This document shows positions 42,814 through 51,500 of a DNA stretch of 64,000 nt, piece by piece. The notes under the pieces are model-generated. The model worked only from the letters and a program-made list of their open reading frames with translations. It had not been told where the DNA came from and made no database searches. Position numbers and translations under genes: made by a program. Each line of letters starts with the position of its first letter. Position 1 is the first letter of the stretch. Origin of the DNA: Paulinella micropora (taxonomy: Eukaryota; Cercozoa; Imbricatea; Euglyphida; Paulinellidae); the NCBI GenBank assembly GCA_019918135.1, contig WBZZ01002425.1, positions 132,501-196,500 of the forward strand, given 5' to 3'.

Positions 42814-44322
42814 ATGTCAGGTTCTTATGCGAAGAGCGCGGCCGCTAGTGCTGGCCCTATGGGTCAAGGCGGTAATCCATCAGGTTTAGACGTTCCCCGT
42901 GGGAGTGCGCCTGCGGGTGGCGATGGCTACTCGGCCGGGGTGGGGTGGTCGAGTGCTCGCGTACCTGACGGGCAACCTGAACCACGTAGAGCCAGCAATC
43001 CTGCTGCATCTCGATCACCCTCCCCAACCTCGGAAGAGAAGTCACGTCCGGAAAGGTCTGGTCACGGCGTGTGGCAAGCGGTACCGCCACCGAGGAGGTG
43101 GCGGAGGAAGGTACGAAATGAGCTGGATAAGAGATGTTGCATAGTATGGGGGCTATCGCATGTCTCTCAGACAGTGGTCATGGCGCGAGAGCTCCGAATT
43201 CTCGGTCTCGGGGAAGTCGAGGTGGAATTCGCGGGCAGAGGTAGTGGGCGACATTTGCGGATTAAATGTGCGTCTTGTGAGGAGGCGGAGAAGATGGTGC
43301 GGCTGCTGCGGGAGCGTAAGTTCTTCACGGGAAAGGTTCACGTTGCGACGGGTAGGACTTTCCGGGAAAGAGAGAAGCAGCGGGCTGCACGGGGGGGTGC
43401 CCAGTATGTAGAGATGCAGAGGGAGCTTCGCAAGCAGGGATTTGGCTACTGGGTGCTCGACGTGGAAGTCGACGAGCCCCAGGGCGAAGCCTCAAGCGGT
43501 GAATCTCCCTTGGCGGAGTGGGGCGGGATGCAGGAGCTGGGGCGGAGGGTGCAGGATGGGCCGTGGAGGGTGGCGGAGGGCTCCAGGCGGGCTCAACCGA
43601 AGCGCAGGCATCGGCATCAGCTTCGTTCTTCCCAATTTGTGAAAGGCTTCCCACTGAGGGTGGCCTCACATAATTGGCAAGGCAAAGTGGGTGCGGATAG
43701 CCCAGGCTTTGGGGAATGGCCGGAGCACTACAAGGAGCGAGGCTGGGTGATCGTCGGAGTCCAGGAGCACAACCTATCGTCGCAGAAGGTGGAGAAGCTC
43801 CAAGTCGACGGCTTCGCAGTCCTCGGCAAAGCGGCTGCAACTGGTGCGGGCTCGCGTCTCTTGGGGGGAGTCTTGACGTTGGTGGCCAACTATCTGGCAC
43901 CGTGCGCTACCATTGTACAGGCGCCTGTTCCACACCCACAGCAATTGTGGGTGAGGCTGTCGTCTGGGAGCGCGACGGCGTCGGATGTGTTCGTCGGCAA
44001 CGGCTACTTCCCCCAAGAAAATCAACGAGAGGAATCTATTGCAGCCTATGAGGCGTGGCAGGCGGCCGTCTCCTACTTCGCCACCAAAGGTCATGTGGTT
44101 ACGGTTGGTGATGCTAATGCTAAGCTGGGGCCCGCCAGAATAGCGCGGGAGGAGGGAGTGGTGGGCCTCTTTGGCGAGATAGATGGGAGGGGTAGAGGGG
44201 TTAGGAGTGAGAATGGTGAGTTGCTGGCTGCGATGAGTTGCTGGCTGCGATGCTTGTTGCCACGGGGTTGCGCAATCTCAGTGGGTTTTCGCAACCACGG
44301 GGGACAAATATTGGTGGTCTAG
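42814..44322 (+). CDS. LINE-B upstream frame: RNA-binding-like protein fused to APE endonuclease, disrupted near its end
   Basis: The start MSGSYAKSAAASAGPMGQGG is conserved in LINE-A and chosen over an in-frame Met 27 bases upstream. Residues about 1-110 are Ser/Pro/Arg-rich and end in PPPRRWRRK. About 115-200 form an RNA-binding-like block (CIVWGLSHVSQTVV ... FFTGKVHVATGRTF) like LINE ORF1 proteins. About 282-480 form the apurinic endonuclease: VASHNWQGK, GVQEHNL, TVGDANAKLGP. It would nick target DNA for target-primed reverse transcription. A 17-bp tandem duplication (44218-44234 and 44235-44251) and a second small indel near 44310 displace the last part, RHLLDYICVSSEL ... DLDTDHKAVWAEL, which ends at TAA 44489-44491. 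Confidence 0.85.
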   Translation: MSGSYAKSAAASAGPMGQGGNPSGLDVPRGSAPAGGDGYSAGVGWSSARVPDGQPEPRRASNPAASRSPSPTSEEKSRPERSGHGVWQAVPPPRRWRRKVRNELDKRCCIVWGLSHVSQTVVMARELRILGLGEVEVEFAGRGSGRHLRIKCASCEEAEKMVRLLRERKFFTGKVHVATGRTFREREKQRAARGGAQYVEMQRELRKQGFGYWVLDVEVDEPQGEASSGESPLAEWGGMQELGRRVQDGPWRVAEGSRRAQPKRRHRHQLRSSQFVKGFPLRVASHNWQGKVGADSPGFGEWPEHYKERGWVIVGVQEHNLSSQKVEKLQVDGFAVLGKAAATGAGSRLLGGVLTLVANYLAPCATIVQAPVPHPQQLWVRLSSGSATASDVFVGNGYFPQENQREESIAAYEAWQAAVSYFATKGHVVTVGDANAKLGPARIAREEGVVGLFGEIDGRGRGVRSENGELLAAMSCWLRCLLPRGCAISVGFRNHGGQILVV

Positions 44323-44442
44323 GCAGGAAAATGTAGGTGGACGAAGGCATCTACTGGATTACATCTGCGTCTCTTCCGAGCTGGCGGAGGAGGCAAGCTT
44401 CGGCGTCGACGAGGTAGACCTTGATACCGACCACAAAGCTGT

Positions 44443-47400
44443 GTGGGCGGAACTGGTCTGGGGGGACAGCCACCCCCCAAAAAGCAGGTAAAGAGGTACA
44501 AAGCATTCAAGGCAGAGCGCTTGATAGGCAGGGTAGTTGAGGGTAAGGAGAGTGAGCTGTCTAAGCTTAGGTTGAAGTACGACGAGACCTTTGCAGCTGG
44601 TTTCTCGGGGCTGTTGCCAGATGGCCTCCCAGATCTATCAGCAGTGGAGGACCCGGATGAGCTTCAGCAGGAGGTAGATAGGGTCGCTAGCTTAGTGGTC
44701 CGAGCTTTCACGGGCGCAGCCGTGAAGGTCTTGGGAGTTCGGGTGATTAGGCCAGGGTTTACTAATGCATGGTTTGATGAGAGTCTTAGGGAAGCGATTG
44801 CGCGACGGAGAGAGGCATACGGCCTCTGGCGAAGGAATGAGGCCAACCGAGAGGCCTGGCAAAGATATAAAGAAGCGAGGAAGGCGGTCAGAAGGTTATG
44901 CAAGGAGAAGAAGGAGCAAGCGTGGAAGCGGGTCCAGAATGACACCGCTGCCAACTTCAGGAGCGCTACCATGGCCACGTACTGGAAGCTGTCAAAGCGT
45001 TTGGGCGGGGTTCGGCGGTCGAACGCTTCTGCTCCTGTTCGGAAGCCCGATGGCACTCTGGCATGCACACTCCGGGAAAAACTACAAGAATGGGAAGAAT
45101 ACCGCCGACGTATGGTGGTCCCCAAAGAAAACCAGTTTTTGGAGGATGCATGTGTAGAGGAAGTCGGTTCTGATGAGGAAGCAGCGCGGATTGAGCCCGA
45201 GCGGAAGGCCCGCGAAACCTTCCAGTATAACGACAACCTGCGCGACCAATTCGAGGCCATGGCGCAAGCCGAGGAGATCCGGACTGAGACGGGCCCGCTG
45301 AACTATGATTACACCGAGAAGGAAGTGGAGCTCTGCCAGGAAAATCTCCAGAATCACAAAGCGTGCTCACCGGATAAGATCAAGAACGAGATGCTCAAGT
45401 ACGGAGGCACGCGGATTGTGAGCTTTCTGGTGCGCTTCTTCAACTGGTTGAAATCGTGCGAATACACCCCCAGCGACTGGGGCAAAGCGATTATCGTCAA
45501 CATCCCAAAAGGAGGCGACCCAACCGATCCGGAAAATTGGAGAGACATCGCGATTCTGAGCTGTCTGGGTAAGATGTATCTGTCCCTTATGGCGGCGAGG
45601 CTTACGGCTTTCATCGATCAGCCGGGCAGGCTTCGCCCAGAGCAGGGTGGGTTCCGGCCAAAACGTAGTACGGGGGACCAGATTTTTGTCCTTAAGGAGC
45701 GTCTGCGCCTTAGACAACAAGCTGGCCTCCGTTCTTTCGTTTTGTTCGTGGATCTGAGAAAGGCATTCCCTACGGTTTGGCGGGCCGGGTTGTTTCAGAG
45801 GCTAACCCAGATGGGGGTACAGGGCAAGTTCTATCGCATTCTGCGGCGTTTTTACCGAAGAACGTCATCGCGAGTGCTAGTCGATGGCGAACTCACTGGT
45901 GAAGTGCTGGAAGAGATGGGAGTTCAGCAAGGGTCGCCGTTGTCACCGTCGCTGTTCAACGTCTTCATGGATGAGCTAACGGTCCGAATCGCGAAAGAGT
46001 TGGAGATCGAGGACCTCAACCGCATCGAAGACATACGGACCCTGCTTTACGCCGACGACGTTGCGGTAATTGCGCATAGTGTCACGGAGCTTCAACAGAT
46101 TGTAAATGTCGTGGCGACATTCGTGGAGGACTATCGGCTTGAAATCAACCTGAAACCGGGCAAGACGGAAGTCATGCCGATATACGGGCACGCCAAGTCA
46201 AAAAAGTCGCCCCCATGCGTGAGGTTCCGGGGCAAGGTTCTCAACGTCACCGACCACTACAAATACCTGGGAGTTCTGCTCACGGACACCCTCTCCGATA
46301 AACCGCAAGCGAAGCGGGCGGCGGAAATCACTGTAGCGGGAACGGCTGCCTGCTACCCCCTCTGGATTGCCCATGAAGTTCCAGCGCGTCTTCGGCTGAT
46401 GAATTGGCAGCAAATGGTTGGCGCAAAGTTGCTTTACGCATCGGCTTTTTGGGATCTGCCGGGCGCCAACAAGCTGAGTAAGCTGGAGGGCGCGTTGGTA
46501 GCGCCCCTGCGGGTCATCTTGGGTGTTGGTACGCGCACAAGCGGCTGCATCACCAGGGGTTTAGGCCGCACGCCGAGTTTTAGCATCCTTGCCAAGGCGG
46601 CCCGGCTTCGGTTCCTAGGGCGCATCGAGTTACTGGGCAACACAGCGCTAACACGCAGGCTTTACAACACGGGTCGGTGCAAATGGAAGGAAGATACGGA
46701 AAATTTGATCTTAGCAGATCACAGGCTGCGGGAGGGCTTGGATGCGCTCAAGCGGGTCGTGAACGAAGATGGCACGGTAGATGATAAGGACTGGCGGGCC
46801 GCTCTGGCGAACTGGAACGAGGTGGTAAAGCAATGGTCTGTCCGGCAGGAAGTAGCTGGCTGGGAGCGGCAGGCTAAGCCCTCTGATGGGCTTAGGGTGC
46901 TGCTTAGCCAGATGTCTTCCCGCTCTGCTTTCCCACGTTGGCGGGCGCTGGAGGGGGGAAGTCACAACCTTATCAGAAGGCGATTGTTGAGCTGCAACAA
47001 TCGCCTTCGCCTCTACCGATCCAAATTTGGCTCATGCTCGCCGGACTGCTCAAGCTGTTTCGCCTTGTGTGGCACTGAGGTTAACGAGTCGTTACGTCAC
47101 TTCCTGCTGCATTGCCCAACGTTTGCGAGCTCTCGTGAGGCACTGTTTAAGTTTATCGATGAGGCGCAAGCCCGGCAGCCCCTCATGCTGAATCGAGGAG
47201 GGCTTTATCACAGGGAACTGCGGGAGGCAGAGGAGGAGATGAGGCTCTTCAAAGAGGAATGGCTGAAGGGGGAGGATGAAAAGATGGCGGCGATGCTCGG
47301 CGTTTTGTTTATCCCTGTCCCAGAAGAGGTGGAGGAGGAGTTAGGAAGGTTTGTTGCCACCATCTGGAAGGAGTGGGAGGAGTTGGAGGCGCAGACCAGG

Positions 47401-47709
47401 GAGGCAGAGGGGGCGGAGGAGGAGGAGGAGGTGATCGACCTCACGGTCGTTCAGGAGGTGGGTAGAAGGAGGGGAAGGCCTAGTCAGATAGAATGTCTGG
47501 CTAGATCTGTTGTAGGTGGAGGTCAGCGCAGCGTCGCGGACTTCTTCTCGGCAGATAACTCCTCTCACTCCTTGCACCCACTTGCACATGCACAGCACGC
47601 TCATTTGCACATTGCACTGCCAGTCGAGTCTTTGGAGCGGAGCCGCGTCACCGAACGGTCCCGTGCTACCAATGGAGGCACATGTCCGACAGGATCAAAG
47701 GCCAATTGA
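44443..47709 (+). CDS. LINE-B downstream frame: reverse transcriptase with CCHC motif and SIM/AT-hook/PIP tail
   Basis: This frame is open over 1088 codons after a TGA at 44422. It has no ATG at the overlap; the homologous position in LINE-C is ATG and here is GTG. It lies in the -1 frame relative to the endonuclease. Domains: a basic linker (1-330); reverse transcriptase with IIVNIPKGGDPTDPENWRDI (about 350), FVLFVDLRKAFPTVW (about 432), GVQQGSPLSP (about 493) and catalytic YADD (about 535-538); C-terminal Cys/His motif CSSCFALCGTEVNESLRHFL (about 868); acidic run and VIDLT (997-1001); RGRP AT-hook core (1010-1013); PCNA box QRSVADFF (1028-1035). It copies the element RNA into DNA at the target. 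No RNase H domain is seen. Confidence 0.88.
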   Translation: MGGTGLGGQPPPKKQVKRYKAFKAERLIGRVVEGKESELSKLRLKYDETFAAGFSGLLPDGLPDLSAVEDPDELQQEVDRVASLVVRAFTGAAVKVLGVRVIRPGFTNAWFDESLREAIARRREAYGLWRRNEANREAWQRYKEARKAVRRLCKEKKEQAWKRVQNDTAANFRSATMATYWKLSKRLGGVRRSNASAPVRKPDGTLACTLREKLQEWEEYRRRMVVPKENQFLEDACVEEVGSDEEAARIEPERKARETFQYNDNLRDQFEAMAQAEEIRTETGPLNYDYTEKEVELCQENLQNHKACSPDKIKNEMLKYGGTRIVSFLVRFFNWLKSCEYTPSDWGKAIIVNIPKGGDPTDPENWRDIAILSCLGKMYLSLMAARLTAFIDQPGRLRPEQGGFRPKRSTGDQIFVLKERLRLRQQAGLRSFVLFVDLRKAFPTVWRAGLFQRLTQMGVQGKFYRILRRFYRRTSSRVLVDGELTGEVLEEMGVQQGSPLSPSLFNVFMDELTVRIAKELEIEDLNRIEDIRTLLYADDVAVIAHSVTELQQIVNVVATFVEDYRLEINLKPGKTEVMPIYGHAKSKKSPPCVRFRGKVLNVTDHYKYLGVLLTDTLSDKPQAKRAAEITVAGTAACYPLWIAHEVPARLRLMNWQQMVGAKLLYASAFWDLPGANKLSKLEGALVAPLRVILGVGTRTSGCITRGLGRTPSFSILAKAARLRFLGRIELLGNTALTRRLYNTGRCKWKEDTENLILADHRLREGLDALKRVVNEDGTVDDKDWRAALANWNEVVKQWSVRQEVAGWERQAKPSDGLRVLLSQMSSRSAFPRWRALEGGSHNLIRRRLLSCNNRLRLYRSKFGSCSPDCSSCFALCGTEVNESLRHFLLHCPTFASSREALFKFIDEAQARQPLMLNRGGLYHRELREAEEEMRLFKEEWLKGEDEKMAAMLGVLFIPVPEEVEEELGRFVATIWKEWEELEAQTREAEGAEEEEEVIDLTVVQEVGRRRGRPSQIECLARSVVGGGQRSVADFFSADNSSHSLHPLAHAQHAHLHIALPVESLERSRVTERSRATNGGTCPTGSKAN
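44476..44482 (+). promoter_or_regulatory. Possible -1 frameshift heptamer at the endonuclease/RT overlap
   Basis: In the endonuclease frame the sequence reads C CCA AAA (X XXY YYZ), followed by AGC AGG TAA. A -1 slip here enters the reverse transcriptase frame. It fits the rule for slippery sites, but LINE-C lacks it and has an ATG in the overlap instead. No downstream pseudoknot was established. Confidence 0.4.
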
Positions 47710-47719
47710 CTGATAAGTC

Positions 47720-47774
<55 letters not shown>

Positions 47775-47775
47775 T

Positions 47776-48070
47776 GGACACCGTGATAGCCCAGTGGTCA
47801 AGTTCTACCATCTGGGCCCTGTCGCCAGTTCGATTCCCGTCGGTGCCACCAGTATTTTCATTGAACATACCGCTCCGTCTGGACCAGTATTTTCATTGAA
47901 CATACCGGTCCGTCTGGAAGTGTTGGAACTGCCCTTGCGGGGGTGTCATTAGAGCTTATCGTCAATTCTTCGTACTCCCCTCACGGGTGAGACGATGGAG
48001 TCGCATGTGCAGAAATGCATCAGCCATTGACAGAGAAGCACTATTATTATTATTATTATTATTATTATTT
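47776..48070 (+). mobile_element. tRNA-derived SINE, copy 13, full length
   Basis: Begins GGACACCGTGATAGCCC right after LINE-B's tail. A box TAGCCCAGTGG lies at 47787-47797 and B box AGTTCGATTCC at 47827-47837, at tRNA spacing. The head ends CGGTGCCACCA, which pairs with the 5' GGCACCG-like start and includes a CCA. Two 35-bp units, the body and a (TTA)n tail follow. Confidence 0.9.
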
Positions 48071-48366
48071 GGACACAGTGATAGCCCAGTGGTCAAGTTC
48101 TACCATCTGGGCCCTGTCGCCAGTTCGATTCCCGTCGGTGCCACCAGTATTTTCATTGAACATACCGATCCGTCTGGACCAGTATTTTCATTGAACATAC
48201 CGGCCCGTCTGGAAGTGTTGGAACTGCCCTTGCGGGGTGTCATTAGAGCTTATCGTCAATTCTTCGTACTCCCCTCACGGGTGAGACGATGGAGGCGCAT
48301 GTGCAGAAATGCATCAGCCATTGACAGAGAAGCACTATTATTATTATTATTATTATTATTATTTAT
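48071..48366 (+). mobile_element. tRNA-derived SINE, copy 14, full length
   Basis: Head starts GGACACAGTGATAGCCC. Two 35-bp units, body and (TTA)n tail. Confidence 0.9.
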
Positions 48367-48658
48367 TGACACCGTGATAGCCCAGTGGTCAAGTGCTACC
48401 ATCTGGGCCCTGTCGCCAGTTCGATTCCCGTCGGTGCCACCAGTATTTTCATTGAACATACCGGTCCGTCTGGACCAGTATTTTCATTGAACATACCGAT
48501 CCCTGTCTGGAAGTGTTGGAACTGCCTTGCGGGGGTGTCATTAGAGCTTATCGTCAATTCTTCGTACTCCCCTCACGGGTGAGACGATGGAGGCGCATGT
48601 GCAGAAATGCATCAGCCATTGACAGAGAGGCACTATTATTATTATTATTATTATTATT
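48367..48658 (+). mobile_element. tRNA-derived SINE, copy 15, nearly full length
   Basis: Starts TGACACCGTGATAGCCC inside the previous tail. Two 35-bp units, body and tail. Confidence 0.9.
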
Positions 48659-48910
48659 GCCAAGTGGTCAAGTTCTACCATCTGGGCCCTGTCGCCAGTT
48701 CGATTCCCGTCGGTGCCACCAGTATTTTCATTGAACATACCGGTCCGTCCGGACCAGTATTTTCATTGAACATACCGGTCCGTCTGGAAGTGTTGGAACT
48801 GTCCTTGCGGGGTGTCATTAGAGCCTATCGTCAATTCTTCGTACTCCCCTCACGGGTGAGACGATGGAGGCGCATGTGCAGAAATGCATCAGCCATTGAC
48901 AGAGAAGCAC

Positions 48911-48969
<59 letters not shown>
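48659..48969 (+). mobile_element. tRNA-derived SINE, copy 16, head slightly truncated
   Basis: Starts within the A-box region (CCAAGTGGTC). Two 35-bp units, body and a long (TTA)n tail to 48969, where the gypsy element's flank begins. Confidence 0.9.
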
Positions 48970-48971
<2 letters not shown>

Positions 48972-49461
48972 CACAGGGAGATCGTAAATGCATTGTCCTT
49001 TTTAAAGACATACCCTTGTCTAGAGCGGATATCCTATAATGTAGTATTAGGGGGCCAGTCCTAATAGCTACATCCGAAGTCGGGGTGTATGTACCCAACC
49101 CTGCGATATACCGACACAAATAGAGATTGACCGTGCTCAGGTACGACAGTATATAATGTATCGTAAAAAATAATTTCATGAAAATTTCAGAGAACATTTC
49201 ATTTTCGAGAACATCATCCCAGGACTTGCAAAGGGTCATACCCGGGAACACCATCGCTCAATACACTAGCGATCCCCGTATACGGTGTAGTATCATTGTC
49301 GATCGACCTTTCGCACTCGTACGTTGCGATCGAATGCCAAGTTATATCACTGAATCATTTTAATATTCACATTGATAACTGATGATGCATGATCAAATCA
49401 TGATACGCCGTGGGCAATCAATCAGTTTATTTCAGACGCATAAAGAAAAATAGTTTCTTTG

Positions 49462-50330
49462 TTACTGCCTTCGTCTTCTGGCGCGGATTTCTTTGCCTGG
49501 TGGAGGACCACCAACAAAAGTCAGATCGAACTTTGACTGTTCGAGAATGTCCCAGATCTTATTAGGGATTCCGCCCAACGATAATTCAAAAGGGACATCA
49601 AGCACTCCTCTTGGCAGTGTCTGAATGGTCCACGCAGTGTAATCCTTGTCTCTGGGAGTAATTGTATCATCCCATGTCTCGAGACTTTTTGCGTCTTTAT
49701 ATACTGGCAGATAATGTCTTGCCTTTGGATCCTCAACCGGGTCCATACTTCTCCAGAACTGGAGTATCGGTTGTATTATTTTTGCGGCTGATGATATTTT
49801 GAGCGTCCGTGTGACACGCGTTTGTCGTGGGACTGCCACGACCCACATAAAGTATAAGTCTGAGAGAGTGTCATCAGCGACATGTTGCTCCGCTGGTCTC
49901 ATCAGATAGAAAGCATCTTTCACCCATGCGATGGTTGCTATCGCATCGCTTTCCTTCCATCGCTCATGGACAATCTCAACGTTGCCCGCGTTTGGGTCAG
50001 TGTCCGTCCCCTCCTCCTCCTGGTGGACGTCTTTTGATCTCATCGACCTCATCGCCTTCCTCGGTTGGTCGTTGATAAGATCATTCCGCGCTCTCCTTAG
50101 CTGCGCCTCTGTGATCTTCTCCTTCTTTCCGCTATGCTCTCGCGGAGACTTAGACTGAGTCCCCACCGCGCTTATGCGGTCAGTCTTCTCCTTGCTGTCC
50201 ACCTCACTCTCCTCCTTCTCAGCTATCGGCGCCCGATAAGCATCTTCTTGGTCTATGCCAGCCTCTTTGTGGATGGGCGGCACCTCTTCGAAATCGTCCT
50301 TCATCCGTTTTAACGCCTCCTCAACGGATT
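49462..50330 (-). mobile_element. Gypsy polyprotein C-terminal extension
   Basis: After the GPY/F module the polyprotein continues for about 280 residues: a charged, Glu/Lys-rich part, then a more ordered part with AWVKDAFYLMRPAEQHV and LYFMWVVAVPRQTRV. No chromodomain is recognised. Function unknown. Confidence 0.5.
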
Positions 50331-50639
50331 CATCTTCCAGTAAGAAGGGATCATACTTAATCAGCCTTCTTACAATCACAATTTGCACCTTTCCTCTACC
50401 CCTGATCTTGTAGTTCAGAGGTCCCGTCTGTTCCATAATCTGATAAGGTCCTTTCCAGTGAGTGAACAGCTTAGAGCTGACTCCCTTCGGGACCTGAGGA
50501 TGGTACGACAGTACAATATCCCCAACCTGAAATTTGATCGGATCCAAGTGCGCTTGTCGCACCCCTTCAGCATCAGTCTTTCGGCGCTCCGCCTCTCTAT
50601 GCGCCCTGACTATTTGCTCCGCCTCCATCTTCACTCTAA

Positions 50640-51500
50640 GTCTCATCCAAACAACTCATCCGCATCCGCCCAAGTGTCTTTTGGGTGAAGGAGCGAAGTC
50701 GGGATATCAGGCTCACGCCCATATACTAACTGATATGGCGAGATTGAGCTCTTCGAGCCTCCTAACGCCGTAGAGGGTAGACAGTTCATTGCAAACGCAA
50801 ATGATGGTGCTGCCTCGACCCATGCTCTTTGATTCTCCTTCTTCGTGCAATACATCTTTAGCGAGGCTTTGAGGGGTCTGTGTACCCGCTCGATTTTCCC
50901 ATTTGCTCGCGGGTTATAGGCAGTAACATATTGCCATTTCATCCCGTAATACTTAGATAGTTTGTCGATGACCTCGTTATTAAAGTCCGAGCCTCGATCA
51001 GAACATATCTTTCTTGGTACTCCGATCTGTGAGATGATCCTATCGATCAGCGCCTCGGCCGTCGTCTTGCCGGTAACGTCTTTGACAGGGATGATCCACA
51101 CATAATTGGTGGCTCTGTCAATAGCCGTAAGGAGGTATTTGTAACCATCCTTCGATTCTGGGAAAGGTCCCACATGATCAATGTGTATAAACTCAAACAT
51201 CCCCGCATGAAGAGGAAATTCGCCAATCAGGCCGAAATTTGCCTTCAGCGGTGTTTTGTTTATCTTGCACGGGATGCATGCATCCACCGCCTGATCTATC
51301 TCCTCCTTCATCTTTTCCACCAGAATCGCCTCGCTACGAACATGTGAGTTCGTTGTCGACCCGGATGCGCCAAAAGTGGGCAATTGTGGGCAGCGACAAA
51401 TATAAATCGTCTCAGACTCTCGGATACCCAAAGAGTCCATTTGTCCGGCTGTGACGCATAGCGACCGTGAAGGCCCTTGTACCACAGTAGACCATCTCTC
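50640..51500 (-). mobile_element. Gypsy integrase region (approximate)
   Basis: rve core with FIHIDHVGPFPESKDGYKY, the CSDRGSDFNNEVI segment and NPRANGKIERVHRPLK, i.e. the DDE triad regions. An HHCC zinc module precedes it. The WKGPYQIMEQTGPLNYKI segment downstream (about 50.45 kb) is the GPY/F module. Confidence 0.88.

Larger units (their letters stand above)
40881..47775 (+). mobile_element. LINE-B, nearly complete 6.9-kb APE-type non-LTR retrotransposon
   Basis: Inserted directly after a SINE (TTA)n tail, and ending in its own (TTA)n tail (about 47720-47775) just ten bases after the stop codon. Layout: repeated 5' UTR (40881-42813), upstream frame with RNA-binding-like and endonuclease domains (42814-44322 and its displaced continuation to 44491), downstream frame with reverse transcriptase and C-terminal tail (44443-47709). 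It shares its 5' terminus with LINE-A, so both are 5'-complete. Two small lesions disrupt the endonuclease. The reverse transcriptase frame is open for its whole length. Confidence 0.88.

Noticed and set aside
44664-45260. Antisense open frames opposite the LINE reverse transcriptase
   Set aside because: Shadows of the GC-rich coding strand; no independent signature.
47776-47855. A tRNA gene
   Set aside because: A and B boxes and a CCA are present, but the anticodon and T arms do not pair well, and the segment is the head of a repeated SINE in many copies.
48970-49460. A 3' LTR for the gypsy element
   Set aside because: No matching partner was found to the right of its Gag region, and the only LTR-like sequence there belongs to copia-2.
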